A stretch of DNA of 64,000 nucleotides from Noviherbaspirillum sp. Root189 (lineage in GTDB: Bacteria; Pseudomonadota; Gammaproteobacteria; Burkholderiales; Burkholderiaceae_D): the NCBI RefSeq assembly GCF_001428545.1, contig NZ_LMHZ01000056.1, positions 62,001 through 126,000 of the forward strand, in the 5' to 3' direction. A model generated the notes under the pieces. That model ran no database searches. It had not been told where the DNA came from and saw only the letters and a program-made list of their open reading frames with translations. Shown piece by piece: positions 30,581 to 40,352 of this stretch. Made by a program: the position numbers and the translations under genes. Numbering within the stretch: position 1 is the first letter of the stretch; every line of letters starts with the position of its first letter.

Positions 30581-31065
30581 TGATCAGGATGTTCGTCAAG
30601 CCGCTGCTGGCGGCTGCCATTGTGATGTCCGCGCCATTTGCTCATGCCGCCGAAGGTCAGGCTCAGGCCGTACCGGCAACAACGCTGAACGGCAAAGCCG
30701 CCTTCGTCAAACCCGTTACACTGCGCGGCAAGCTGGGTGACGGGGATATTCAAGTCAGCCTGCGCACCAAGGAGCAGATGGAGGACGGCGTGGAAGGAGA
30801 GTACTTCTACTTCGGACGCTCGCAGAACATTCTCCTGGCCGGCGAAATCGACGGTGAATATCTGTTCATGGAAGAATCCGAAAACGGCACGGATGTATCC
30901 GGCCAGTGGGACGGTAAACTCGCGGACAATACCATCAGCGGCGAGTGGCAGTCGGCGGACGGCAAGATCAAGAAGCCGTTCACTCTGCGCGTGGTGCGTA
31001 CTGAAGAAAAGGCGAAGCAAAAATCTGCCTCAAACGGAAAAACTGCGATGCCGTCCCGACAATAA
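30580..31065 (+). CDS. Hypothetical secreted protein, 161 aa
   Basis: The start codon overlaps the rimO stop (TGATG), so it is translationally coupled. A Sec signal peptide ([23 protein letters not shown]) precedes a hydrophilic mature part that looks beta-rich, with repeated glycine and acidic turns (YFYFGRSQNILLAGEIDGEYLFMEESENGTDVSG in outline). The C-terminus is Lys-rich. No family is recognised. Confidence 0.8.
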   Translation: MIRMFVKPLLAAAIVMSAPFAHAAEGQAQAVPATTLNGKAAFVKPVTLRGKLGDGDIQVSLRTKEQMEDGVEGEYFYFGRSQNILLAGEIDGEYLFMEESENGTDVSGQWDGKLADNTISGEWQSADGKIKKPFTLRVVRTEEKAKQKSASNGKTAMPSRQ

Positions 31066-31093
31066 CCAATAAGCCATCCAGCGGAGAATACGC

Positions 31094-32278
31094 GTGACTG
31101 ACCGGAAATCGATACAGACTTCACTCATTCATTCCGACTATGTGGCGCCCTCGGGCTTTGGGGCATTCCCGACCGCGATTCATCATGCATCGACAGTCCT
31201 CTTCAAGGACGTCGCGGCAATGCGTTCGCGCAACTGGCAGGAAAAGAATGCCTATACCTATGGCCTGCACGGCACGCCCACCACTTTCACACTTGAGGGC
31301 CGTCTCGCCGAAATCGAGGGCGGCAACCATTGTCTGCTCGCACCGAGTGGGTTGGCCGCAATCGCCATGGTGGACTTTGCCTTGCTCAAGACCGGTGACG
31401 ATGTTCTGCTTCCCGACAACGTCTACAATCCGAACCGCGAACTTGGTCGCTGGCTGACGCGCGACTACGGCATCACCGCCCGTTACTACGATCCCTTGAT
31501 TGGCGCCGGCATCGCCGAGCTGATTCAGCCGAACACCCGCCTGATATGGACCGAGGCTCCCGGTTCGGTATCCATGGAAGTACCCGACATTCCGGCGATG
31601 ACAAAAATAGTCCGCGAGAAAAGAGCCGCTGGTCAGGATATCCATGTCGCCATCGATAATACCTGGTCTGCCGGACTGGCTTTCCGTGCCTTCGATCACG
31701 GCGTCGACATCGTGATGCATGCCTTGACCAAATATCAATCAGGCGGCTCCGATGTGCTGATGGGCGCGGTCATCACGCAGGACAAGGAATTGATCCACCG
31801 GATTGAAATGGCCCATATGCGCCTTGGATTCGGTGTCAGTGCCGACGATACCTATCTGGTGCTACGCGGATTGCCGACCATGAAACTCCGCTTCGAAGCG
31901 CACGATGCCGGTGCACGCAAGGTGGCGGCTTGGCTGAAAGCCAGGCCTGAAATCAGCCGTGTACTGCATCCGGCTTTCGAAGATTGTCCGGGGCACCTCA
32001 ACTGGAAGCGCGACTTTACCGGCGCAGGAGGATTATTTTCGGTCGTCTTCAATGAGCGCTACAGCGAGGCCCAGACTGATCGCTTCGTCGACAGCCTCAA
32101 GCTCTTCAAGATCGGTTTCAGCTGGGGCGGGGCGAACAGCCTGTGTATTCCATACCGTATTCAGAACATGCGTAGCAATTGGCAGGGAAGCGGGCAACTG
32201 GTCCGTTTCAATATCGGACTTGAAGAGCCAGGCGATCTTATTGCGGACATCGAACAGGCGTTCAGCGCACTCGGATAG
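31094..32278 (+). CDS. metC: Cystathionine beta-lyase
   Basis: A PLP enzyme of the Cys/Met metabolism family, 394 aa. It cleaves cystathionine to homocysteine in methionine synthesis. Landmarks are YGLHGTPTTFTLEGRLAEIEGG, LAPSGLAAIAM, AIDNTWSAG, and the PLP lysine Lys213 in HALTKYQSGGSDVLMG. The motif spacing fits the MetC branch of alpha- and betaproteobacteria better than MetB or MetZ. It is 28 bp after the secreted protein gene and may be in the same operon. Confidence 0.92.
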   Translation: MTDRKSIQTSLIHSDYVAPSGFGAFPTAIHHASTVLFKDVAAMRSRNWQEKNAYTYGLHGTPTTFTLEGRLAEIEGGNHCLLAPSGLAAIAMVDFALLKTGDDVLLPDNVYNPNRELGRWLTRDYGITARYYDPLIGAGIAELIQPNTRLIWTEAPGSVSMEVPDIPAMTKIVREKRAAGQDIHVAIDNTWSAGLAFRAFDHGVDIVMHALTKYQSGGSDVLMGAVITQDKELIHRIEMAHMRLGFGVSADDTYLVLRGLPTMKLRFEAHDAGARKVAAWLKARPEISRVLHPAFEDCPGHLNWKRDFTGAGGLFSVVFNERYSEAQTDRFVDSLKLFKIGFSWGGANSLCIPYRIQNMRSNWQGSGQLVRFNIGLEEPGDLIADIEQAFSALG

Positions 32279-32329
32279 GCGCCAAATAAAGTCCATATGG
32301 ACAGGGACACAGCCGGCCCTGTCCACTTA

Positions 32330-32452
32330 GAGCGGATTTCATCGTGTGTAGCGTTGCTTGTCGCTTGTGTGGCCCGCCACACGGCACTTCGCGCGCCTTG
32401 TCCTGCACGCCAGGTCGACCCGATTCTCCGTACACCACGATGAAATCCACTC
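32330..32452. repeat. 123-bp inverted-repeat element downstream of metC
   Basis: Terminal arms of 17 bp pair with one mismatch: GAGCGGATTTCATCGTG on the left and CACGATGAAATCCACTC on the right. The interior is GC-rich with no open frame. A separate short hairpin (GGACAGGG with CCCTGTCC, 32299-32324) lies just before it and may end metC. The layout is that of a MITE-like repeat. Confidence 0.6.
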
Positions 32453-32473
32453 AGGTTTAGCGGGTCAACCCGT

Positions 32474-32836
32474 TTAAATTGGCATGGCCTTGTTATCGTT
32501 CAGATCGATAATGCCCTTGATCAGACGATAAGCTTTCCATACCCAGGCACCTGTCCATACCAGCCAGGCGATGGGGATGCCGATGACGGTAAGAAATAGC
32601 ACGCCGCCAACGAGCATCCAGAACAAATACCACCAGAAAGACCGGATCTGCCAGCGATGATGGCTTTCGACGAAGGTACCCCTTGCGTCATCTTTCTTGA
32701 CGTAATTGATGATCAGGGGAATCCAGGAAAATGCGCCAAGTGAGAAGGCAAAGCTGACGCCGTGAATGATATATAGCCACCATGCCAGGCTTTTGTTGGA
32801 CTGCAGTTTGCTGTCGAAAACGAGTTCTTGGGCCAT
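32474..32836 (-). CDS. DUF4870-like small membrane protein
   Basis: A 120-aa inner-membrane protein with three hydrophobic segments: about 18-40 (LAWWLYIIHGVSFAFSLGAF), 66-88 (FWWYLFWMLVGGVLFLTVIG) and a tryptophan-rich third at the end. The Y-I-I-H start and V-K-K-D-D-A-R-G loop recall the DUF4870/Tic20-like family. The function is unknown. Confidence 0.78.
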   Translation of the reverse strand: MAQELVFDSKLQSNKSLAWWLYIIHGVSFAFSLGAFSWIPLIINYVKKDDARGTFVESHHRWQIRSFWWYLFWMLVGGVLFLTVIGIPIAWLVWTGAWVWKAYRLIKGIIDLNDNKAMPI

Positions 32837-32893
32837 TTGGTTTCCTTGATGAATGAGTACGGGGCGCGATATCGGCTGCCATACCCAAAAAGA

Positions 32894-33736
32894 TCATTCA
32901 AACAAAGATAAGATTCCGTCGAGTCCAACAAAATTCAAGGCCACATCTGCTTGCGCGCGTACAACGGGTTTGGCGCGGAACGCGACCGACATGCCGGCAA
33001 TACCCATCATTTTCAGATCATTGGCACCGTCACCCATCACAATGGCCTGACGCGGAGAACAACCAATTTCCTGGCACACACGTTCCACCGTACGTTGTTT
33101 CTCATCGGCGTCGACAATGCCGCCCACGACACGGCCAGTCAGTTTACCGTCGGCAATTTCCAGTGTATTGGAATGGGTAACATCCAGTCCAAGGCGGGTT
33201 TTCATGCGGTCGGTAAAGAAGGTAAATCCGCCGGATACTAGCAAGGTTTTCAAACCCGCAGCCTTTACTGCGGCAAGCATGCGTTCCGCACCGGGGGAAA
33301 GCTTCAGCCTCTCATCATAGACACGCTGCAAAGCGCTGGCATCCAGTCCCTTGAGTAGAGCGACTCGGCGGGTCAGGCTCTCGCGAAATTCGATTTCGCC
33401 ACGCATCGCCGCCTCTGTGATCTCGGCAACCTGCGGTTTCAAGCCTTGCATGTCAGCGATCTCGTCAATGCATTCTATCGTGATCACGGTGGAATCCATG
33501 TCCATCGCAACCAACCGGAAATCGCTTAGCTTTCGACCTGGTTCGGTGAACGCATAATCAAGCTGAGCGGCGAAACAGGCGCTATCCACCTCGGCCTTCA
33601 GTGATTCGGAAAACTGCACCTCTTCGCAGCGGAAGACATTGTCATGCAAGACCGTGATGTGCTTGCCGTTGACGAGCCGGGCAATACGCTCGATGGTGGA
33701 ATGGTCGACCGAGAGGCCCTGGAGAATAAGATTCAT
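32894..33736 (-). CDS. serB: Phosphoserine phosphatase
   Basis: A HAD-family hydrolase that completes serine synthesis, 280 aa. The nucleophile motif is DMDST (Asp79, with Asp81 as acid), followed by ECIDEIAD. Later motifs are LLVSGGFTFFTDRMK and VMGDGANDLKMMGIAGMSVAF. An N-terminal extension of about 75 residues, as in other long SerB proteins, precedes the HAD core. It lies 35 bp downstream of mfd on the same strand. Confidence 0.97.
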   Translation of the reverse strand: MNLILQGLSVDHSTIERIARLVNGKHITVLHDNVFRCEEVQFSESLKAEVDSACFAAQLDYAFTEPGRKLSDFRLVAMDMDSTVITIECIDEIADMQGLKPQVAEITEAAMRGEIEFRESLTRRVALLKGLDASALQRVYDERLKLSPGAERMLAAVKAAGLKTLLVSGGFTFFTDRMKTRLGLDVTHSNTLEIADGKLTGRVVGGIVDADEKQRTVERVCQEIGCSPRQAIVMGDGANDLKMMGIAGMSVAFRAKPVVRAQADVALNFVGLDGILSLFE

Positions 33737-33771
33737 CGAAAGAGTTTAAAAGTTAACATTCATACGATCGC

Positions 33772-36700
33772 TTAACCGATCAGCGACCGTATCGTGGCCT
33801 TGACCTGCGTCACCCGCGCCGCAAGATCCGGCATGTTGGCGGTGATGCGCAGCTTGTCCTGGCCATTCAGCTTGACCTGCCGGTTCTTCTGTACCAGCTC
33901 GATGATGCGCATTGCTTCAATTGGTGGATTAGGGCAGAACTGGAGCACCGCTGATTCGGCATGGGCATCGATTTTAACAATACCTGCCGGAATGGCGGCG
34001 ATCCGCAGCCGGTGGGTTTCGATCAGCGCCTTGGCCGGCTCCGGCATCTTGCCGAAACGGTCGATCAGTTCCTCCTGCAAATCGTCGATTGCGTTCTGCG
34101 TTTCGCAGTTGGCGAGCCGCTTGTACAGCGACAGCCGCTCATGCACATCGCCGCAATAGTCCTGTGGGAGCAGGGCAGGTACGTGCAGGTTGATTTCCGT
34201 TGTGGTGGACAAGGGCGCGGCCAGATCCGGCTCCTTGCCATTCTTGAGCGAGCGCACCGCCTCGTTGAGCATGTCCGAGTAAAGCTGAAAACCAATCTCC
34301 TGCATTTCACCGGACTGGTTTTCACCGAGGACTTCGCCCGCGCCACGGATTTCCAGGTCGTGCATTGCCAGGTAAAAGCCGCTACCCAGTTCTTCCATCT
34401 GCTGGATGGCTTCCAGGCGGCGCTGCGCCTGCTTGCTCAGTCCCTGCACATCGTGCACCAGCAGGTAAGCATAGGCCTGATGGTGCGAACGACCGACGCG
34501 ACCGCGCAGCTGGTGCAGCTGCGCCAGGCCGAACTTGTCGGCCCGGTGCATGATGATGGTATTCGCCGTCGGCACGTCGATACCGGTTTCGATAATGGTC
34601 GTGCACAGCAGGATGTTGAAACGCTGCGCAACGAAATCCCGCATGACCTTCTCAAGGTCGCGCTCGTGCATCTGCCCGTGTGCGACCGCGACCCGCGCTT
34701 CCGGTAGCAGGCCTTCCAGCATCGCCTTGCGATTAAGGATGGTCTCGACTTCATTGTGCAGGAAGTACACTTGTCCCCCGCGCTTAAGCTCGCGCAGGCA
34801 GGCTTCGCGCACTACCGAATCGTCTTCTCGGCGAACAAAGGTCTTGATCGCCAGGCGCTTTTGCGGCGCGGTTGCAATCACCGAAAAATCCCGCAAGCCT
34901 TCAAGCGCCATCCCGAGTGTCCGGGGAATCGGTGTCGCAGTCAGCGTCAGTACATCGACTTCCGCACGCAGTGCCTTGAGCGCTTCCTTCTGACGCACAC
35001 CGAAGCGGTGTTCCTCGTCAATGATCACGAGGCCCAGGCGCGAAAATTTCACATCGTTGGAAAGCAGTTTGTGCGTGCCGATCACGACGTCTACAGTGCC
35101 GTCGGCCATACCTTTGATCGCCTGAGTGACTTCCTTGCCGGTGCGGAAACGCGACAATTCTGCAATCTTGACGGGCCAATCTGCAAAACGGTCAGCGAAG
35201 GTTTGCGCATGTTGCTCCGCCAGCAGTGTGGTGGGGGCAAGAATGGCAACCTGCTTGCCACCCATGACGGCGACGAACGCCGCACGTAGCGCCACCTCGG
35301 TCTTGCCAAAGCCAACATCGCCGCAGATCAGCCGGTCCATCGGTTTGCCGCTGGTCATATCCTTGATCACGGCATTGATGGCGGCACCCTGGTCCGGCGT
35401 TTCTTCAAATCCGAAGCTTTCGGCGAAAGTTTCGTAGTCGCGCGCCGAATACTGGAAGGCGTGGCCCTGGCGCGCAGCCCGGCGGGCATACAGGTTGAGC
35501 AGTTCGGCCGCTGTATCACGTATCTGCTGGGCGGCTTTCTTTTTTGCCTTTTCCCACTGACCCGAACCGAGCGTATGCAAGGGCGCTTCGTCGGGCGATG
35601 CGCCGGAATACCTGGAAATCACATGCAATTGCGAAACCGGCACGTACAGCTTGGTTTCCTTCGCATATTCCAGATGCAGGAATTCCGCTTCGCCTTCGCC
35701 AAGGTCCATGCTGATCAGGCCCATGTACCGGCCGATACCATGATTGACGTGCACTACCGGATCACCGACCTTGAGCTCGGACAGGTCGCGCACCATATAC
35801 TCGACCTGGGTCACTGCTTCCTGTTTGCGGCGACCGGCCCGTCGTCCCGATCCTGCATACAACTCGGTTTCGGTAATGAAGGCAATGCCGCCCAGGTCCT
35901 GGCTCAGTTCGAAGCCAGCCTGCAAGGGCGCCACGGCGAGCACGAGCTTTGCCGATGAAGTCGCAAAATCGGCATGGCTTTCGCACGGTGCCAGCGGCAG
36001 GTTGAACTCGTCAAAATATTGCTGCAGCGTCTCGCGGCGGCCGTTGGAATCGGCGCAGATCATGACGCGCCTGTCGGTCTGCAGAAGGTAGGAACGCAGG
36101 TTGACCAGCGGGTCATCGACACGGCGGTTCACCGCGATGTTGGGGATCGGGGCCGACAACGCCGACGCGACGTCGCCAACCTGGATTACCCAGCGACCGT
36201 AGGGTTTGGCGAGGACGAAAAAGTCCTCGTCCGTCAGGAACAGACGCTCCGGTGGCAGCAGTGGACGTTCCCGGTCGGCTTTCAGGAATTTATAGCGTGA
36301 CTGCGTATCGCCCCAGAAGCGTCTGATGGACGCCTCGATGTCGCCGACCAGTGCGAAGGTCGTGTCATCCGGCACGTACTGGAAAAGCGTTGCCGTCTCG
36401 TCAAAGAAAAGCGGGAGATAGTATTCAATGCCGGCCGACGCAATGCCGTTGCCGATATCCTTGTAGATCGATGATTTCGACGGATCGCCTTCAAATTCCT
36501 CGCGCCAGCGGCTGCGAAAGGCAGTACGCGCGGCCTCATCCATGGGAAATTCGCGTCCAGGCAGCAGGCGAACTTCATGTACAGGATACAGCGAGCGCTG
36601 GGTATCGGCATCGAAAGTACGAATGGTTTCAATCGTGTCGCCAAACAGGTCCAGGCGGTATGGCAGCGCCGAGCCCATCGGGAACAGGTCGATCAGGCCG

Positions 36701-37218
36701 CCACGCACCGAATATTCGCCAGGCGACATGACCTGCGTCACATGCGTGTAGCCAGCCAGCGTCAGCTGCGATTTCAGTTTTGCTTCGTCGAGCGTTTCAC
36801 CCTTCTTGAAGAAAAACGTGTACGCCGCGAGGAAGGACGGCGGCGCCATGCGCAGCAGTGCCGTCGTGGCCGGCACGATCAAAACATCGCACTGTCCACT
36901 GCTGATTTCATGGAGCGTTGCCAGTCTTTCCGACACCAGGTCCTGGTGCGGCGAAAAAGCATCGTAGGGCAGGGTTTCCCAGTCGGGCAAGAGATGGCAG
37001 CGCAAACCGGAATCCTGGCCGCCAAACCAGGAAATTTCGGCTAGCAGCCGCTGGGCATCGGTTGCATTGGCGACAATGACTGCCAGCATGCGCTGTTGCG
37101 ACTTCAGTTCAAGGGCGGCCTGGGCAAGGGCGAAGGCATCCGCCGAACCGTGTACGGGCGGAAGTGCGAAGCGGCTACCGGGCTTGGGAAGGGATTTTTT
37201 TAGATCGAACGACATCAA
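33772..37218 (-). CDS. mfd: Transcription-repair coupling factor
   Basis: Removes RNA polymerase stalled at lesions and recruits UvrA. At 1148 aa it is full length. Domains in order are the UvrB-homology modules (about 1-340), the RNA-polymerase-interacting domain ([16 protein letters not shown]), the RecG-like motor with Walker A GDVGFGKT (633-640) and DEEH box, and the C-terminal regulatory domain. The motor shows [20 protein letters not shown]. Confidence 0.98.
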   Translation of the reverse strand: MMSFDLKKSLPKPGSRFALPPVHGSADAFALAQAALELKSQQRMLAVIVANATDAQRLLAEISWFGGQDSGLRCHLLPDWETLPYDAFSPHQDLVSERLATLHEISSGQCDVLIVPATTALLRMAPPSFLAAYTFFFKKGETLDEAKLKSQLTLAGYTHVTQVMSPGEYSVRGGLIDLFPMGSALPYRLDLFGDTIETIRTFDADTQRSLYPVHEVRLLPGREFPMDEAARTAFRSRWREEFEGDPSKSSIYKDIGNGIASAGIEYYLPLFFDETATLFQYVPDDTTFALVGDIEASIRRFWGDTQSRYKFLKADRERPLLPPERLFLTDEDFFVLAKPYGRWVIQVGDVASALSAPIPNIAVNRRVDDPLVNLRSYLLQTDRRVMICADSNGRRETLQQYFDEFNLPLAPCESHADFATSSAKLVLAVAPLQAGFELSQDLGGIAFITETELYAGSGRRAGRRKQEAVTQVEYMVRDLSELKVGDPVVHVNHGIGRYMGLISMDLGEGEAEFLHLEYAKETKLYVPVSQLHVISRYSGASPDEAPLHTLGSGQWEKAKKKAAQQIRDTAAELLNLYARRAARQGHAFQYSARDYETFAESFGFEETPDQGAAINAVIKDMTSGKPMDRLICGDVGFGKTEVALRAAFVAVMGGKQVAILAPTTLLAEQHAQTFADRFADWPVKIAELSRFRTGKEVTQAIKGMADGTVDVVIGTHKLLSNDVKFSRLGLVIIDEEHRFGVRQKEALKALRAEVDVLTLTATPIPRTLGMALEGLRDFSVIATAPQKRLAIKTFVRREDDSVVREACLRELKRGGQVYFLHNEVETILNRKAMLEGLLPEARVAVAHGQMHERDLEKVMRDFVAQRFNILLCTTIIETGIDVPTANTIIMHRADKFGLAQLHQLRGRVGRSHHQAYAYLLVHDVQGLSKQAQRRLEAIQQMEELGSGFYLAMHDLEIRGAGEVLGENQSGEMQEIGFQLYSDMLNEAVRSLKNGKEPDLAAPLSTTTEINLHVPALLPQDYCGDVHERLSLYKRLANCETQNAIDDLQEELIDRFGKMPEPAKALIETHRLRIAAIPAGIVKIDAHAESAVLQFCPNPPIEAMRIIELVQKNRQVKLNGQDKLRITANMPDLAARVTQVKATIRSLIG

Positions 37219-37437
37219 CGGACGACATCTGGAATGTCAGAGAGGCCGTAGCATGCGCCTTGTCAGGCAATGCAGCACGCTGCGACTGTGAGAAAATATA
37301 ACGGGATTATAAACCAAGCCCTTTGCCATAGCCGAACGGCTGCCTATAGCTTGAGAAAATACAGGCATTTCCGGACACAATCGACGTTAACACGCATTAA
37401 AACTTTTACTGGACTTCGCATTTACTCGCCTTACCAG

Positions 37438-38136
37438 ATGATTCCACCACGTCACTTTGCTCTTATTCCCGCTGCCGGCGTTGGTGCACGCATGGGGGCA
37501 GACCATCCAAAACAATACCTGCCGCTCGCCGGCAAGGCCATGTTGCTGCATGCGCTGGAAACCTTTGCGCTGCATCCGCTGGTAGAACACAGCTTTGTGG
37601 TCGTCAGCGCCGAGGACGGTTATATCGATGACGTGCTCGGCGCCCAAACGCATTTGCAGGACAAAGTCACCGTATTGCGCCACGGCGGACAAACCCGGCA
37701 TGCGTCCGTGCTTAACGGTCTGAGGGTAATCGGTAATCAGCTTACCGACAGTGACTGGGTGCTGGTGCATGACGCGGCCCGTCCAGGGCTGACCGGGGAG
37801 TTGATTGACCGGCTTGTTCATACTCTGGAGGATGATGCGATTGGCGGCTTGCTCGCCTTGCCGATAGTCGACACGTTGAAGCGTAGTGATGCCCAGTCGC
37901 GTGTGCAGGAGACGGTATCGCGTGAAAATCTGTGGGCGGCACAAACACCGCAAATGTTTCGTTATGGCTTGCTGAAGCATGCTCTGGAATCGGCAACGCA
38001 CGTGACCGATGAAGCAAGCGCCATCGAAGCGCTTGGCCATCACCCGAAGCTGGTTGAAGGCAGCCCTCGCAATTTCAAGGTCACCTTGCCGCATGACGTG
38101 GCACTGGCCGAACTGCATTTGAAAGGAAATTCATGA
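37438..38136 (+). CDS. ispD: 2-C-methyl-D-erythritol 4-phosphate cytidylyltransferase
   Basis: The MEP-pathway enzyme that joins CTP to methylerythritol phosphate. The 232-aa product starts at the ATG giving [14 protein letters not shown]; the frame is open further upstream but without family sequence. The CTP-binding motif is [20 protein letters not shown], and [10 protein letters not shown] and [11 protein letters not shown] are also diagnostic. It overlaps ispF by 4 bp (ATGA). Confidence 0.97.
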   Translation: MIPPRHFALIPAAGVGARMGADHPKQYLPLAGKAMLLHALETFALHPLVEHSFVVVSAEDGYIDDVLGAQTHLQDKVTVLRHGGQTRHASVLNGLRVIGNQLTDSDWVLVHDAARPGLTGELIDRLVHTLEDDAIGGLLALPIVDTLKRSDAQSRVQETVSRENLWAAQTPQMFRYGLLKHALESATHVTDEASAIEALGHHPKLVEGSPRNFKVTLPHDVALAELHLKGNS

Positions 38137-38633
38137 GTCTTCTTCCGTTCCGCATCGGCCAGGGCTATGACTGCCACGCGCTGGTCCCGGGCCGCAAGCT
38201 GATCATTGGCGGAGTGACGATTTCGCATGTTACCGGCTTGCTGGGACATTCGGACGCCGATGTACTGTTGCATGCAGTGACGGACGCGATTCTCGGTGCG
38301 GCAGGGCTGGGCGATATCGGGCGGCACTTCCCGGACACCGACGCGCAGTTCTCGGGTGCAGACTCACGGGTGCTGCTGCGCGAGGCGTGCAGGCGTGTTA
38401 ACGAGTCGGGTTATCGGATCGGCAACGTGGACGCGACCATCATCGCCCAGGCACCCAAAATGGCACCGCACATCCCACAGATGGTGGCACACGTGGCTGA
38501 AGAACTCGGCGTGACGACGGCGCAAGTCAACATCAAGGCCAAAACCAATGAAAAGCTCGGGTATCTCGGCCGGGAAGAAGGCATTGCCGCAGAAGCGATC
38601 GCATTGCTATACCACGAGAACCAAAACCCATAG
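38133..38633 (+). CDS. ispF: 2-C-methyl-D-erythritol 2,4-cyclodiphosphate synthase
   Basis: A zinc enzyme of the MEP isoprenoid pathway, 166 aa. The metal and substrate motifs are [11 protein letters not shown] and [21 protein letters not shown]. Near the C-terminus [17 protein letters not shown] is the conserved P-loop-like segment. It is translationally coupled to ispD. Confidence 0.97.
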   Translation: MSLLPFRIGQGYDCHALVPGRKLIIGGVTISHVTGLLGHSDADVLLHAVTDAILGAAGLGDIGRHFPDTDAQFSGADSRVLLREACRRVNESGYRIGNVDATIIAQAPKMAPHIPQMVAHVAEELGVTTAQVNIKAKTNEKLGYLGREEGIAAEAIALLYHENQNP

Positions 38634-38787
38634 TCGCGTTGACACATGACACATGGCGCCGGACCAAGCCCGTGGGATGACGCTACGCGTGTGATTACGC
38701 CGGTCCAGCCTCACTTGCCGAATGGCGGCATGAAACATGAACCAGTATGCGAAGCATTGCCGAAAACCGAGGCAGTTTACGTGACGA

Positions 38788-38988
38788 TCAGCCTCCGCCG
38801 ATGCCCTGCGTAATGCGGCCGGTTCCTTCGCAAATCGGACACGCAGCCCCATCCCTTATCTTTCCGGTGCCGCTGCAATTTGGGCATAAATCCTCACCCG
38901 TGCCCGGTGTGCCGGCCACGGCCTCGTCGCCCGGTTTGAGATGGGCGTCCGACTTGCCGGGGGTGCCCGATGATGGCGTGACGCTCAT
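38788..38988 (-). CDS. Small CxxCxGxG zinc-ribbon protein, 66 aa
   Basis: The start giving M-S-V-T-P-S-S-G is chosen; a longer frame begins with unrelated sequence. The C-terminal half holds two DnaJ-type repeats, CPNCSGTGKI and CPICEGTGRI, which would bind one zinc. The first half is low-complexity Pro/Gly/Thr. A paralogue with the same layout is at 44026-44220. The role is unknown; a chaperone-adapter function is conceivable. Confidence 0.78.
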   Translation of the reverse strand: MSVTPSSGTPGKSDAHLKPGDEAVAGTPGTGEDLCPNCSGTGKIRDGAACPICEGTGRITQGIGGG

Positions 38989-39149
38989 GAAGCCTCCTGA
39001 TATTCGTGGTGAATGCCGGCACGAAGGTGTTGCATATCGTGCGTACACCAATTGACTATCATTGCATGACAAAATGTAATGCAATGATAGTCAAGTAGAT
39101 TGGCCTAATTTCAGGAAGTTCACCGAACGGCCGAGCCAGAGGTAGACGA

Positions 39150-39581
39150 TTACGCCTGGTTGCGTTCCAGAATTGACATCGTCAGGCGCGCTACACAACT
39201 AAGGCGTTGGGCCGAGTCATAAATCATGATTTGCCAGACGTGGGTCGAACGTCCGAGGTGGATGGGTGTCGCCTTGCCGGTCACATAGCCTTCGCGCACT
39301 GCGCGAACATGGTTAGCATTGATATCGAGGCCCACGGCGTAATGGGTTTCGTTGTCAATGGAAAAATTGCTTGCAGCACTTCCGAGGCTTTCAGCCAGCA
39401 GCACTGACGCACCGCCGTGGAGGATGCCAAATGGCTGGATGGTACGCTTATCGACAGGCATCCTGGCCTCCAGCCAGTTTTCGCCAAAGTCGGTAAATTC
39501 AATGCCAAGATGGTCAATAGCCGTGCCGCGATGCATTCTGCTCAGGCTTGGAAGGTCAAGGTTCGTCTTCCAGATCGTCAT
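39150..39581 (-). CDS. PaaI-family thioesterase
   Basis: A hot-dog fold acyl-CoA thioesterase, 143 aa. The family motif is GILHGGASVLLAESLGSAAS, preceded by EARMPVDKRTIQPF and followed by ALGLDINANHVR-like sequence (here VGLDINANHVRAV). It is closest in style to 1,4-dihydroxy-2-naphthoyl-CoA / hydroxyphenylacetyl-CoA thioesterases, but the substrate is open. Confidence 0.9.
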   Translation of the reverse strand: MTIWKTNLDLPSLSRMHRGTAIDHLGIEFTDFGENWLEARMPVDKRTIQPFGILHGGASVLLAESLGSAASNFSIDNETHYAVGLDINANHVRAVREGYVTGKATPIHLGRSTHVWQIMIYDSAQRLSCVARLTMSILERNQA

Positions 39582-39911
39582 TGTCTATCCTTTTATATTG
39601 CTCGCTATGACGACGTCACGTGCGAGCGCGATTGCAAAAGAGTGTTTTGCATCATAACAAACCATTGCCTTCCTGTCGGGCGACAGCGTGGACGCACCGC
39701 GCATAAAATAGTTCTTGAAGGAATGCCTACTCGGCCTTATTGTTGTCGGGTTGAAAAGTTTTTCCTGATGTTTTGCCAGCACTGGAAATGCTCGCTCTGC
39801 AATTACGAGGTCTCCAACGCAAACTGTGTCGGCTTGATGAGGGTGTGGGTCTCGAATACGAATGCCATCTCCCGGCGGCATAGCGACGTTACGGGATGTT
39901 GCTGAACGCTC
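39582..39911. other. Intergenic stretch, no supported gene
   Basis: The upstream part must hold the promoter of the thioesterase gene. The frames present are out-of-phase shadows and have no recognisable protein sequence. Confidence 0.45.
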
Positions 39912-40352
39912 TTAAAGTACTTCAAATACTTCCAGGTAGACAATGCTGCCATCCCGATATCCCGTACTGATAAACACGGTGTCATTGAGCCAGCCAAGCG
40001 TGGCACGCGGCGCTTCAAAACGCATTACGCCACGAAAATAGGCATGTCCATTGACATCGGCCGCGTCTACCATACGCCGGATACCGGTGTTCTCTACCAG
40101 CACCGTACCGAATGGCCCGAGATCGAGCGCATAGCGGGCCACCAGTTCGATCGTTCCATTCGCGCGCACCAGTTGAATGTCGCTGCCGCCCGGGAGAATG
40201 GTCCCGCTGAACAGCGGGCCATTGACGCTTCCGCCCTTGATCGAGACAAATCGCCGTTCGGTGCCGTTAAGTTCTCCCAGCACAACCGGAGGGACAACCT
40301 CGATCTCCAGTTTGGCGATGCTGCGCAGACCAATGTTCGATACCTGGCTCAT
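39912..40352 (-). CDS. DUF3237 family protein
   Basis: A 146-aa beta-barrel-like protein of unknown function. The family features are LEIEVVPPVVLGELNGTERRFVSIKGG, the GTILPGGSDIQLVRANGTIEL core and the final STGYRDGSIVYLEVFEV. DUF3237 genes are often found next to oxygenases and aromatic catabolic genes. Here its ATG overlaps the stop of the FAD monooxygenase gene, so it acts in the same pathway. Confidence 0.87.
   Translation of the reverse strand: MSQVSNIGLRSIAKLEIEVVPPVVLGELNGTERRFVSIKGGSVNGPLFSGTILPGGSDIQLVRANGTIELVARYALDLGPFGTVLVENTGIRRMVDAADVNGHAYFRGVMRFEAPRATLGWLNDTVFISTGYRDGSIVYLEVFEVL

Noticed and set aside
32299-32324. Canonical metC terminator
   Set aside because: GGACAGGG/CCCTGTCC can pair, but it is not followed by a T run, so I did not call it as a terminator.
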